55,001 nt of DNA from Poseidonibacter ostreae (GTDB taxonomy: Bacteria; Campylobacterota; Campylobacteria; Campylobacterales; Arcobacteraceae), in contig NZ_WFKI01000016.1 of the NCBI RefSeq assembly GCF_009208055.1, positions 1 through 55,001 on the forward strand. Direction: 5' to 3'. Position 1 is the stretch's first letter. Each line of letters starts with the position of its first letter. A model generated the notes under the pieces. That model worked only from the letters and a program-made list of their open reading frames with translations, did no database searches and was not told the DNA's origin. A program made the position numbers and the translations under genes. Shown in pieces: positions 25,929 to 35,104 of the stretch.

Positions 25929-26902
25929 CAATAAATTAAAAGTATTTACAAATAAAATACTAGCAGGTAATCTTTACAAAGAAAATGATACTTATATATT
26001 TAACTACAATGAAAATACAAAAGATTTAGTATCTCTTACTATGCCAATTCGTGCAAACTCTTGGACTTCAAAAAAACTTCACCCTATTTTCCAAATGAAT
26101 CTTCCAGAAGGTGCACTAAAAGAAGTAATCAAAAATCATTTTGCAAAAATCAAAAAAATGGATGATTTAGGTTTTTTAGAACTAATAGGCCCTTATGTTT
26201 TAGGTAGAGTTAAATATAAAGAAATAGTTGAAGATTATGAACAAGTGAATATCCACAATTAGCCTAAATGAATACTTTTGTATGAGAGCTATTAAAAACG
26301 CAGGATTAGAAACAGAAGACTTTTATCTTTCAGATGATTTATCAATGTTTATAATGAAAAGATTTGATGTAAAAGAAGATAACACTTATTTAGGTTTTGA
26401 AGATATGTGCGTATTAACAGGACGAGGGACAGATGATAAATACAATGGTTCTTATGAAGAGATAGTAAGAGTTATAAAAGAAATTATTCCAATACAAAAT
26501 AGAAAAAAAACTCTAAAAGATTTCTTCAAAGCAATAGTAATGAATCACCTTTTACAAAATGGGGATGGGCATCTTAAAAACTACGGAATCATTTATGATA
26601 AAGATTTTGAAGATGCAAAATTTACTCCAATATATGATGTAATTACAACAACTATTTACATCAAAAATGATATTCCAGCACTAAGAATATCAGATGGGAA
26701 ACTTTGGTGGAAAGAAAAAACTTATAAATCTTTTGCAAAGAATTCTTGTATGATAAATAGTAAAGAATATCTTGAAATAATTAGTGACTGTATAAATGCA
26801 ATAGATAAAACTAAAGAAGAAATAAATAAGTATAAAACTAAAAATAACGAGGTTCTTCTATTTTTAGAAAAATTAAAAGATATATGGAAAAATAAAATAT
26901 AA
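25921..26902 (+). pseudogene. hipA: Broken hipA toxin kinase
   Basis: The N-terminal HipA domain is intact from 25921 to about 26243. The next recognisable HipA sequence (S-E-Y-P-Q-L-A, from 26244) is in another frame, and the segment between, which should carry the glycine-rich ATP loop, is missing (roughly 50-80 residues). A single-base deletion near 26265 then shifts the frame again. From there the reading continues N-E-Y-F-C-M-R-A and runs to 26902 with the catalytic G-D-G-H-L-K-N and Y-D-V intact. At least two lesions make an active kinase unlikely. Confidence 0.85.
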
Positions 26903-26910
26903 GGATTTTT

Positions 26911-27258
26911 ATGGATATGCAAAATATAGAAAAAATCATAAAAGATTTTTCGAAACAAAGAGATTGGGATAAGTTTCACAATCCAAAAAATATTTCTATG
27001 GCATTAAATGTTGAAGCTTCAGAACTTTTAGAAATATTTCAGTGGCTAGATTTTGAACAAGCAGCAAACTTAAATAAAGACAAACATCAACACGCAAAAG
27101 AAGAAATAGCTGATATTGCAGTTTATTTAATAAGAATGTGCATGAGTTTAAATATAAACTTAGAAGATGCTATAAAAGAAAAAATGAAAATAAATGAACT
27201 TAAATACCCTCTGCTAGATGAAAATGGAGAAAAAATCAGTTATGGGAAGAAGAAGTAA
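26911..27258 (+). CDS. MazG-like nucleotide pyrophosphohydrolase
   Basis: This all-alpha NTP pyrophosphatase (115 aa) should hydrolyse nucleoside triphosphates to monophosphates, cleaning the nucleotide pool. It has the MazG/dCTPase metal-binding pattern: E-A-S-E-L-L-E near residue 36 and E-E-I-A-D-I-A-V-Y near 70, giving the E-x-x-E and E-x-x-D ligands. AAGGA precedes the ATG. It starts 8 nt after the hipA remnant and its stop meets the convergent antiporter stop directly. Confidence 0.9.
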   Translation: MDMQNIEKIIKDFSKQRDWDKFHNPKNISMALNVEASELLEIFQWLDFEQAANLNKDKHQHAKEEIADIAVYLIRMCMSLNINLEDAIKEKMKINELKYPLLDENGEKISYGKKK

Positions 27259-28878
27259 CTAAAGTTTTATATTCAAATCATTGTCTAAAGCTTTTTGAAC
27301 TAATAAATCTGCAACTTCATGCTGAGCTAGAACAAAAGACTTTATAGCTAAATCCCTTAAGCTCTTTTTTTCTGCTACAGTATCTACATTCACAATAATA
27401 TTGATATCTTCTTTAAATGATAAAAGTAATTCACAAATAAGTCGTTTACGAGTAAGATTACGAACAGTAACTATAATACTTGATGCTTCATCTACTTTTA
27501 GAGACTCTAAAACAGGAGATTTATTTAAATGTCCAAAATAGGCTTTATACCCTCTTTTTTGTGCTAATAACACATGTCTTAAATCATCAGATATGATTAC
27601 AAACTCTTCTTTTTTCTCTTCTAACTGTTTTGCTACTATTCTTCCAAGAGTAGAATATCCACAAAGAATGATATGATTTTTAGCATTAATAGGTGTGATT
27701 TTATCCGACTCAAAGAACTCTACAACAAAAAATGAAGCAAGTTTATATATATTATTCACAATAAAAGGTGTAATAATCATTGAAAGCACTGTAACTAAAA
27801 TAAGAAACTTACTTAATTCATCTGATAAAAGAGTATTACTTGAAGCTAAAGCAAATACAGCAAAAGAGAATTCACCAACTTGAGATAAGGCAAATGCAGC
27901 TTTAATTGAATCACTTTTATTAGCTTTTCTTTTAATTATAAAATATATTACTAGTGCTTTTATTATCATTACTGATAACAATATTGCAAAAATATAATGA
28001 AGATTATAAATAAAATATGTAATGTCAATCTTTGTTCCAACAGAAAAGAAAAAAGTACCTAAAAGTAAATCTTTGTAAGATGAAATATCTGATTCGACTT
28101 TTACATGATAATTAGTTTCTGCAATAATCATTCCTGCAATAAAAGCACCTAAAGAGTAAGTAAAACCAATTTCATGTGCTAATAAAGAGGTACCTATAAC
28201 AATAGAGAAAACCGAACCTAAAAAAAGTTCTTCTAATTTAGCTTTTGTGGCAAAATATAAAAGCCAATTTACAATTTTTTTACCTATTGTAAACATAAAT
28301 AATATGATTCCAGCTGCAGCAACTGATGTTTGAAGTAAAATCTCAGGAATTGAAAGGGTAGAATTAGATAAAAAACCAATAAGTAACAGTATTGGTATTA
28401 CTGCTAAATCTTGAAAAATTAAAATAGCAGTTGACTTTTCTCCATAAGGCGTATAAATATCTTTTGACTGCTTTAAATAAGTTAATACTACAGCAGTTGA
28501 AGAGAGTGAAAAAGCAAGTGAAATAATAATAGAGGATGTAATATCAATTAAAAATACATAATGTGAAAGCATAAAGATAATAATTGTACTAAGACCTACT
28601 TGCAAAGAGCCATTTAAAAATAGAATCTCTTTCATTTTTTTTAACTTAGATATTGACATTTCAAGACCAATTGTAAACATTAAAAAAACGATTCCAAACT
28701 CTGCTATTAATTCAAGGGCGTGTAGATTATTTTGATTATTAAAGTTAAAGATATTACTTAAAATAGTACCTGTTATTATATAACCTATGATATGTGAAAT
28801 ACCCCATTTTTTTAAAAAGATATTTAAAATAGTTGCCAGTGATAAAGATATAAAAATAATTACTAATATTGATTCCAT
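27259..28878 (-). CDS. Kef-type cation:proton antiporter with RCK domain
   Basis: This protein (539 aa) has an N-terminal CPA2-type antiporter domain of about twelve membrane helices (residues about 1-375), including the helix with L-G-A-F-I-A-G-M. A cytoplasmic RCK/TrkA-N Rossmann domain follows from about residue 395 (I-I-L-C-G-Y-S-T-L-G). It probably exchanges K+ or Na+ for H+ and is gated by a nucleotide. No TrkA-C domain is seen. The promoter faces the metal permease operon; a palindrome at 29012-29023 resembles the core of the ArsR operator. Confidence 0.9.
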   Translation of the reverse strand: MESILVIIFISLSLATILNIFLKKWGISHIIGYIITGTILSNIFNFNNQNNLHALELIAEFGIVFLMFTIGLEMSISKLKKMKEILFLNGSLQVGLSTIIIFMLSHYVFLIDITSSIIISLAFSLSSTAVVLTYLKQSKDIYTPYGEKSTAILIFQDLAVIPILLLIGFLSNSTLSIPEILLQTSVAAAGIILFMFTIGKKIVNWLLYFATKAKLEELFLGSVFSIVIGTSLLAHEIGFTYSLGAFIAGMIIAETNYHVKVESDISSYKDLLLGTFFFSVGTKIDITYFIYNLHYIFAILLSVMIIKALVIYFIIKRKANKSDSIKAAFALSQVGEFSFAVFALASSNTLLSDELSKFLILVTVLSMIITPFIVNNIYKLASFFVVEFFESDKITPINAKNHIILCGYSTLGRIVAKQLEEKKEEFVIISDDLRHVLLAQKRGYKAYFGHLNKSPVLESLKVDEASSIIVTVRNLTRKRLICELLLSFKEDINIIVNVDTVAEKKSLRDLAIKSFVLAQHEVADLLVQKALDNDLNIKL

Positions 28879-29079
28879 TGAAGCATTTTACCAAAAAAAA
28901 TAATATATATGCTTTTTTATAATGTATAGAAGGTAAACAAAAAGAATTAGGAAATGTCTTGTTTATTGAGATTTAAAGCACTTAAAATATATTAATTAAA
29001 ACCTTTACCTTTTAGAATATTCTCCAAAATCTACAGGTTGAGAGATATTTATAATTAAGTATTTAAAACTATAAATAAA

Positions 29080-29104
29080 ATAGCCATCTTTCTTAGATGA
29101 CTAT
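29080..29104 (-). terminator. Terminator of the ArsR-permease operon
   Basis: ATAGCCATCT pairs with AGATGACTAT with one mismatch around a TTCTT loop. It lies directly after the permease stop, and its minus-strand sequel is U-rich. Confidence 0.6.
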
Positions 29105-29105
29105 C

Positions 29106-30149
29106 TTAGTTCTTTTTTGAAGATATAGCCTTAATCCATTGCTTACCAACAAAATAAAACATAGTGACTAAAAATATAATAGCACCACCTATATCAAGTA
29201 TTGATTTTGATTCACTTTCTAAACTATCTAATGTATAAACAAACCATTCTTTTGGAAATGCAAAATCAATCATTAATGCAAATGAAACAGTAACAACAAT
29301 AATTGAAATCAGATATATTATTAAGACATCATTTCCAAGAATCTTTTTAATTATACCAGCAGTAATAATATTAGTTGCTGGTGCTGCTGCTAAAAAAATA
29401 AAAGCCACTCCTGGACTAACTCCAACTGCCAACATTGATAAAGCAATAGGAATTGCTGAAATAGAGCATACATATAAAGGTAATGCAACTAAAAATACTA
29501 AAGCATAGGCTATAAATAAATTATCATTTAAAAATTCAACCCCATTATTTGGAATTAAAAGTAAAAATAATGTTGCTAATATTAGCCCATAAAACATTGG
29601 TTTTGCTAAATCACTAAAAACTTCATTCATTGCATAATCATATGCTTTTTTAAATTGACTCTCTTTTACTACTTCATTAGAAGAAGAACCACAACAAGAA
29701 GAACTACAACAAGACTTTTTCTCTTCTTCTTGAATGTCATCATATGATTCTTTTACAAAACTACCAGCAACAACACCACTAATGAAACTTGAAATAACTC
29801 TAATTATTGCCATTGGAAGACCAAATACTCCATATGTAGCTATAATTGAATCTATTCCAGTCATTGGAGTAGTAATATAAAAACTTGTCACAGCTTTTTT
29901 AGAAGCACCTTTTTGTCTTAAACTTGTAGCCAAAGGTATTACGCCACAAGAACAAAGAGGAAGAGGAATACCATATAATGCCCCTTTTAAAGCACTATAT
30001 TTATTGTCTTCTCCTAAATGTTTTTTAATCCAATCTTCTGAAATATATAAGTGGATTACTCCTACAAAAATTAATCCAATTAAAACATATAATCCTATCA
30101 TTACTGATAGTTCCCAAAAGTTTTGCAAAAAATTTAATATAAATTCCAT
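29106..30149 (-). CDS. SO_0444-family Cu/Zn efflux permease (ArsP/YraQ-like)
   Basis: This membrane protein (347 aa) has about eight to ten helices in two homologous halves. The signature G-I-P-L-P-L-C-S-C-G-V-I-P sits in the first half and is followed by T-S-F-Y-I-T-T-P-M-T-G. A cysteine-rich cytoplasmic loop (C-C-S-S-S-C-C-G, near residue 155) could bind soft metals. The family is called SO_0444 Cu/Zn efflux; ArsP-like export of organoarsenicals is the alternative. It is co-transcribed with the upstream ArsR gene, 2 nt away. Confidence 0.85.
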   Translation of the reverse strand: MEFILNFLQNFWELSVMIGLYVLIGLIFVGVIHLYISEDWIKKHLGEDNKYSALKGALYGIPLPLCSCGVIPLATSLRQKGASKKAVTSFYITTPMTGIDSIIATYGVFGLPMAIIRVISSFISGVVAGSFVKESYDDIQEEEKKSCCSSSCCGSSSNEVVKESQFKKAYDYAMNEVFSDLAKPMFYGLILATLFLLLIPNNGVEFLNDNLFIAYALVFLVALPLYVCSISAIPIALSMLAVGVSPGVAFIFLAAAPATNIITAGIIKKILGNDVLIIYLISIIVVTVSFALMIDFAFPKEWFVYTLDSLESESKSILDIGGAIIFLVTMFYFVGKQWIKAISSKKN

Positions 30150-30151
30150 AG

Positions 30152-30511
30152 TTATTCCTTGAATAAAAATATTTTTTCTAATAAGCCTATTAAATCAGGG
30201 TTATTCACTTCATCAATAAAATAGTAAATAGTTAAACCTTCTCTTGATTTATTCAATATCCCACCATCTTTTAATTTTCTAAGGTGTTGAGAAATTGCAG
30301 ATTGATTAACTTCTAATATTTCACCAATGTCACATACACAAAGTTTATTGAAGTTTTTAAGTAGTAATACAATTTTTAGTCTAACACTATTTGACAGTAG
30401 TGCTAATTTTTCTGATTCTTTTTCTATCTCTAAATGATTATCAGAAATAAAACTCTTAGCTTTTTCAACTTCACTGATATTACTTGACTCTCTATAACAT
30501 TCTTCACTCAT
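30152..30511 (-). CDS. ArsR/SmtB-family metal-responsive repressor
   Basis: This winged-helix regulator (119 aa) has the recognition helix N-Q-S-A-I-S-Q-H-L-R-K-L. The N-L/L-C-V-C-D motif just before it holds two cysteines, as in the metalloid site of ArsR. It should leave DNA when metal binds, switching on the efflux permease downstream. A perfect 22-bp palindrome at 30529-30550, 18 nt before its start codon, is its likely operator. Confidence 0.93.
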   Translation of the reverse strand: MSEECYRESSNISEVEKAKSFISDNHLEIEKESEKLALLSNSVRLKIVLLLKNFNKLCVCDIGEILEVNQSAISQHLRKLKDGGILNKSREGLTIYYFIDEVNNPDLIGLLEKIFLFKE

Positions 30512-30528
30512 ATAAACTCCAATATAAC

Positions 30529-30550
30529 TATATTAGAATATTCTAATATA
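30529..30550. promoter_or_regulatory. ArsR operator (perfect 22-bp palindrome)
   Basis: The half-site TATATTAGAAT is followed by its exact reverse complement ATTCTAATATA. It lies immediately upstream of the arsR start, where autorepression would occur. Confidence 0.75.
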
Positions 30551-30589
30551 ATAAAATATGTTTGTCAAGGGGGAGGTATTATCTATAAG

Positions 30590-30960
30590 CATTTATTAGT
30601 AAAGTAATATTAAGAATATGAGATATTTTTATTTAATTATCAAGATTTGAAACAAGACTATGAATGGTCACTTCCTTAATCTCTTATACTTGGAACGCGA
30701 ATCACTTATCTTAGTTTTCCGTGTTCCACAAAGTGTTCAAAAAGTAAAAACTACAAAGTTCCATAAACCTAAAGGGATTATGGAACAAAAAAAGGTGAAT
30801 TTTAAATCATGAAAATTAAGTATAAGTAACATAAGTAGTTTTTGATACTCAACATAGTCAAAGACTTCAAAGTATACTATTTTACTTAACTATTAGAATA
30901 AATTATACTTCTTTTTTCTTAACTTTTACTCTCAGACAAACTTAGATATAATCACGTTAA
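30590..30960. other. Gene-free stretch with two strong inverted repeats
   Basis: Hairpin 1 pairs GGAACGCG (30692-30699) with CGTGTTCC (30720-30727). Hairpin 2 pairs GTTCCATAA (30758-30766) with TTATGGAAC (30778-30786). The stretch is locally less AT-rich than its surroundings. A 50-codon open frame (30660-30812) runs through it, but it has no clear ribosome-binding site or family. On the minus strand, hairpin 2 is followed by a U-rich run. It could be a small RNA, a 5' leader of the transsulfuration genes or a decayed element. Confidence 0.4.
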
Positions 30961-30983
30961 ATTATAATAAACATAGGACTTCC

Positions 30984-32135
30984 ATGAAAAAACATGTAGA
31001 AACAAATCTAAGCCATATTGCAAAATTTGCTCCCTTTGCTGAACAAACAGGAGCGTCACATTTTCCTATTTATAATACAGGAACTTTTGATTTAAAAAAA
31101 CAAGATGGTGATAAAATCTATGACTATACAAGAAGTGATAATCCAACAAGAGAGATGTTAGAAAATCTTTTTACAGAAGTTGAAGGTGGAGCTGGTTGTG
31201 TTTGTACACATACGGGTATTGCATCTGTTGCTCTTTTATTTGAAACTACATTAAAAGCAAATTCTCATATTTTAGTTGAAGCTGATTGTTATGGTGGAAC
31301 ATTTAGATTACTTAAAATATTTGAAGAAAAATATAATGTTACAGTTCACTTTGCAAACTTTTTAGAGTTTGATAAAATGGAAGAAATTCTAAAAAACAAT
31401 CCTATTGATTTAGTTTTATGTGAAAGTCCTACAAATCCTGGTTTAAAGATTATTGATTTAAAACAAGTAGCAGCTTTAGCAAAACAAAACAATGCCCTAT
31501 TTGCAGTTGACAACTCACTTGCTACATTTATTTCTCAACAGCCTTTAAATCTTGGTGCAGATTTTTCACTATTTTCTACAACAAAATATATCTCAGGTCA
31601 TGGAGCTGTAGTTGCTGGTGCTATTGTTGCAAAGACTGAAGAGTTAGCAAAAGAGATTCACTATTATGCAAATGCAGGTGGAAGAAGTCAAAATCCTATG
31701 GATGTGTATTTAATCACATTAGGAATTCCAACTTTAAAAGTTAGAATGGCTGAGCATGAAAAAAACTCTATTATAATTGCACAATATTTAGAAAAACAAG
31801 ACTATATTGCAAAGGTTACACATCCAAGTTTAGAGTCACATCCACAACATACTTTAGCAAAAGAGCAAATGACATATATTCCAGGTCTATTTTGTGTTGA
31901 TTTTAAAACTGTTGAATTAGCTGAGCAGTTTATTGAGAATACAAAAATCTTTGGAGAAAAGTGTTCATTTGGAAGTCCTGATTCAAGAGTTGAAATACCT
32001 GCTAAGATTTCTCATGCAACATTCTCAAAAGAAGAACTAGCAGCCATTGGAATAAGTGATAGTACAGTTAGGTTCTCAATTGGTTTAGAAAATGTAGAAG
32101 ATTTAATCAAAGATATTGAACAAGCTGTAGAATAA
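30984..32135 (+). CDS. Cystathionine gamma-synthase/lyase-type PLP enzyme
   Basis: This Cys/Met-metabolism PLP enzyme (383 aa) works in transsulfuration or in methionine synthesis. The PLP lysine is K201 in S-T-T-K-Y-I-S-G-H. The phosphate-binding Y-D-Y-T-R motif is at residues 46-50, and E-S-P-T-N-P is near 147. Length is normal. Whether it acts as MetB, MetC or an O-acylhomoserine sulfhydrylase cannot be decided from sequence. AGGA lies before the ATG. A longer relative follows 17 nt downstream, so the two probably act together. Confidence 0.88.
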   Translation: MKKHVETNLSHIAKFAPFAEQTGASHFPIYNTGTFDLKKQDGDKIYDYTRSDNPTREMLENLFTEVEGGAGCVCTHTGIASVALLFETTLKANSHILVEADCYGGTFRLLKIFEEKYNVTVHFANFLEFDKMEEILKNNPIDLVLCESPTNPGLKIIDLKQVAALAKQNNALFAVDNSLATFISQQPLNLGADFSLFSTTKYISGHGAVVAGAIVAKTEELAKEIHYYANAGGRSQNPMDVYLITLGIPTLKVRMAEHEKNSIIIAQYLEKQDYIAKVTHPSLESHPQHTLAKEQMTYIPGLFCVDFKTVELAEQFIENTKIFGEKCSFGSPDSRVEIPAKISHATFSKEELAAIGISDSTVRFSIGLENVEDLIKDIEQAVE

Positions 32136-32152
32136 GAAAGAATATAAAATAT

Positions 32153-33649
32153 ATGAATAAAGAGTTTTTTAAACCAATAGAATGCGGGCAAACATTACCG
32201 GTAAATAATGTCCATGCCGTATCTGTATCAATGCCTACAATTCAAGATGTAATAGATTATGAAGAGCAAACACCTGAAATATTAGAAAAAATTCAAAGTG
32301 GTTATCCAAGATTTATTTTACATCCTTATTTAAAAAAATTAGGTCTTTTTATAAAAGAAAAATATTTAATTTCCGATGCTTATGAAGTTGTAGTATTAAG
32401 TTCTAAAAAAGCAGTTGAACTTATAAGTGATAAGTACTTTATTCATAATAAAATTGAAATAAATGAACCTTTTGGAGTAATTTTAGTTCAAAAAGGAACA
32501 TGTCAACTTCAAAAAGTTTTAACATATATTCAGCATGTAGGTTGTAACTTATCTTCAAGATTAGCAGAAGAATATCTTTACAATGAAGGATTAATAAATA
32601 CTCTTCATAAAGAAGAAGTAGAATCAAAAGATACTGCAAAAGATATAATCATTCAAACTTTATGTGATGCATATTCTCAACCAAAAGAAAATATTTGCTT
32701 AGCACCATCTGGAATGAATGCAATTTATTCAGTAATTAGAGGATTAAACTCAATTCAAAGTCATAATGGAAGAAATATTCTAGTTCAATTTGGCTGGTTA
32801 TATTTAGATACCATGAACATAGTAAATCATCACTACTCACAACAGAAAATATTTTCTGATATTACTGACTTAGATTTACTTGAAGAGTATTTAAAAGAAA
32901 ATGGTTTAAAAATTAGTGCTATTGTTACTGAGCTTCCAACAAATCCACTTCTAACAAGTGTTGATATAAAAAGATTGCGTAAACTTTGTGATAAATATAA
33001 TATTCCATTAGTAATAGATACAACATTTGCAACACCTTATAATCTTGATTTAAGAGATTATGCAGATATATTTGTAGAATCTCTTACAAAATTTGCATGT
33101 GGTAATGCTGATGTTTTAATGGGTGCAATAATTTTAAATAAAAAGCATAACTTATCTCATATGACAACAGAGTTTTTTAGACACTGTGAAAGTGTTTATG
33201 TAAAAGATATACAAAGACTAGCTTTTGAAATAAAAGATTATAAAACAAGAGTAAAAAAAATAAGTTCAAATACAAAACAGTTAGTAAAGTATTTTGAAAC
33301 ATGTTCTTATATTGATGAAGTTTTTTACTGCTTTGATAAGAATAACAAAGAAAACTATTCTCAAACAATAATAGATGACAACTCATATACAGGAGTTGTT
33401 TCTGTAACTTTTAATAAACCAATAAAAGAAGTTTATGATAGATTAAACTTTGCAAAGGGCCCAAGTTTAGGCACTGAATTCACTCTGCTTATGCCTTATA
33501 CTTATTTGGCTCATTATGATATGATTGTTTCAAAAGAAGGAAATGAATTCTTAAAAAAGATTTCCTTACCAATTGATTTAATTAGAATTTCTGTTGGAAT
33601 TGAACCAATTAATGAAATTATAAAAGAGTTTGAAAGAATAAAAGACTAA
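32153..33649 (+). CDS. PLP-dependent transsulfuration-family enzyme with N-terminal extension
   Basis: This relative of the preceding gene (498 aa) has about 120-150 extra residues before the family fold. The PLP lysine is K313 in S-L-T-K-F-A-C-G. The S-G-M-N-A motif (about 186-190) and T-E-L-P-T-N-P (about 259-265) are in place. The N-terminal part (with F-I-L-H-P-Y-L-K-K) has no motif I can name. It is probably a MetB-like synthase acting as a partner of the first enzyme. Confidence 0.82.
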   Translation: MNKEFFKPIECGQTLPVNNVHAVSVSMPTIQDVIDYEEQTPEILEKIQSGYPRFILHPYLKKLGLFIKEKYLISDAYEVVVLSSKKAVELISDKYFIHNKIEINEPFGVILVQKGTCQLQKVLTYIQHVGCNLSSRLAEEYLYNEGLINTLHKEEVESKDTAKDIIIQTLCDAYSQPKENICLAPSGMNAIYSVIRGLNSIQSHNGRNILVQFGWLYLDTMNIVNHHYSQQKIFSDITDLDLLEEYLKENGLKISAIVTELPTNPLLTSVDIKRLRKLCDKYNIPLVIDTTFATPYNLDLRDYADIFVESLTKFACGNADVLMGAIILNKKHNLSHMTTEFFRHCESVYVKDIQRLAFEIKDYKTRVKKISSNTKQLVKYFETCSYIDEVFYCFDKNNKENYSQTIIDDNSYTGVVSVTFNKPIKEVYDRLNFAKGPSLGTEFTLLMPYTYLAHYDMIVSKEGNEFLKKISLPIDLIRISVGIEPINEIIKEFERIKD

Positions 33650-33656
33650 GTCTTCT

Positions 33657-33679
33657 CTTTTCTTTTAACTAAAGAAAAG
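33657..33679. terminator. Bidirectional terminator hairpin
   Basis: CTTTTCTTT pairs with AAAGAAAAG around a 5-nt loop between convergent genes, and it covers the stop of the NicO-type gene. Confidence 0.55.
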
Positions 33680-35104
33680 AAAAACACCTAGTAAACACAT
33701 AACTATAGGTGAAGCTATTTCAAGTATGTTAGTAATTCGTGAAGATTTATTTGATACTTTATATAAAGAAACACCTAAAAAAGAAGATGCAAAAATAACT
33801 ATTCCCATACCTAAACTAATAAATATACTTGCTAAAAATACAGCAAAATATGTCTCAAGTATAAAAGCATATACAAATAATACTACAGTTCCAGAACAAG
33901 GTACTAAACCAGCAGTTAAAACAAAAAATAAATTTTGTGTTTTTACATCTGATTTTTGATGGATTTTGTCTGTACTTTTTAGAACAAATTGGTTTTTATC
34001 TTTATTAACTACAAACTTTGTATTTGGATTATCTTGTATATTACATCCACTACAAGCACAAGATTTATTTTTTAGTTTTCTATAAAGAATATATAAAGAT
34101 AATAATATAATTAAAACTGCACTTACTTTTGTAATGTAAGAAATTGAGTCATCTAAAAAGCTAGAAAAAATCTCCTCAATAATAAAAATCGAAATACTAA
34201 CTAAAATCAAAGCTCCAACTATATGAATAAATGCAGTGAAAAAAGATATTGTAAAGGCTTGAAAATATGTATTCTTTCTTGAACTAAAATATGAAAAAGC
34301 TAATGCTTTACCATGTCCAGGTCCTAGTGCATGAATAAGTCCATATACAAATGAGGCAAATAATAAAAAGAAAATAGCGTATTTATCTTCACCTTTTTCA
34401 ACTTCAAGTAAAGACTCTTTTATTTTAGCAATAAACTCATCTAATAAAGAAATATCTTCCTTAGCAATATTTGTAGTAGTTTGTTCTAAGTTTTCTTCTT
34501 TAAAATTATCTGCAACAAAATTAGCTTTTGCTTGTTCTTCTTTTACACCCTCAGGTAAAGAGATAGTATAACTTACACTATTATTGGAAATACTACTTTG
34601 ATATTCATAAGGAGAGCTAAAAGATTGTTCTTTTTTATTAATATGCATAATAAAATATTCACTGTCATCATTTATATTAATATATAATTTATTATTATCA
34701 ATTATTTTATAGTTTAACTCCACTCTGTATTCAAATGTTAAAACTTGATTTTTAAAAGTTAGTTTGTAGTTTTTAATATCAAAAGTTCGAGTCTCTTTTT
34801 CAATCTCTTTAGAATAAGAGATAAAAGTAAGATAATTATAGGCTTCAATATATGAAAGTAAAGAGTTTTCAATAGGTATTAACTCTTTTTCATCAAAGGT
34901 TGTATCTAAATTTGTATCATAAATTTTTAGTAATTCTTTAGTGAACTCTTTTACAAAAACCCACTTAAAATCTGCACTTTTAATATGTTTTTCATCTGAT
35001 ACAATATTTATTGAAACATCTGTTCGTGGAGAATAAATAGAACAGATAGAACATCCAAAAAGGATGCTCTTTAAAATTAAAAGTAGAGTTAGATATCTAA
35101 GTAT
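33665..35104 (-). CDS. DUF1007-NicO fusion metal permease, start codon unusual
   Basis: The frame is open for 479 codons directly after the zinc-binding protein's stop. Residues about 1-22 look like a signal peptide (L-L-L-I-L-K-S-I-L-F-G-C). The next 200 or so form a DUF1007-like periplasmic domain. The C-terminal half is a NicO/RcnA-type nickel/cobalt permease with H-A-L-G-P-G-H-G-K-A and a cysteine-containing loop. No ATG, GTG or TTG exists before a GTG at 34723, which would cut away the signal peptide and half of DUF1007. An ATA at 35104 is the most sensible start. Confidence 0.75.
   Translation of the reverse strand: MLRYLTLLLILKSILFGCSICSIYSPRTDVSINIVSDEKHIKSADFKWVFVKEFTKELLKIYDTNLDTTFDEKELIPIENSLLSYIEAYNYLTFISYSKEIEKETRTFDIKNYKLTFKNQVLTFEYRVELNYKIIDNNKLYININDDSEYFIMHINKKEQSFSSPYEYQSSISNNSVSYTISLPEGVKEEQAKANFVADNFKEENLEQTTTNIAKEDISLLDEFIAKIKESLLEVEKGEDKYAIFFLLFASFVYGLIHALGPGHGKALAFSYFSSRKNTYFQAFTISFFTAFIHIVGALILVSISIFIIEEIFSSFLDDSISYITKVSAVLIILLSLYILYRKLKNKSCACSGCNIQDNPNTKFVVNKDKNQFVLKSTDKIHQKSDVKTQNLFFVLTAGLVPCSGTVVLFVYAFILETYFAVFLASIFISLGMGIVIFASSFLGVSLYKVSNKSSRITNILEIASPIVMCLLGVFLFFS

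Noticed and set aside
26244..26267. In-frame TAA in hipA as recoding or readthrough
   Set aside because: A one-base insertion restores the family sequence, and a larger deletion lies just upstream, so gene decay is the simpler reading.
28879..29079. Possible small gene between the antiporter and the metal permease
   Set aside because: All frames are broken by stops; only the ArsR-like core at 29012-29023 stands out.
30660..30812. 50-codon open frame in the gene-free stretch
   Set aside because: It has no clear ribosome-binding site, no recognisable domain, and the two hairpins explain the unusual composition better. It is kept only as part of the unexplained region.
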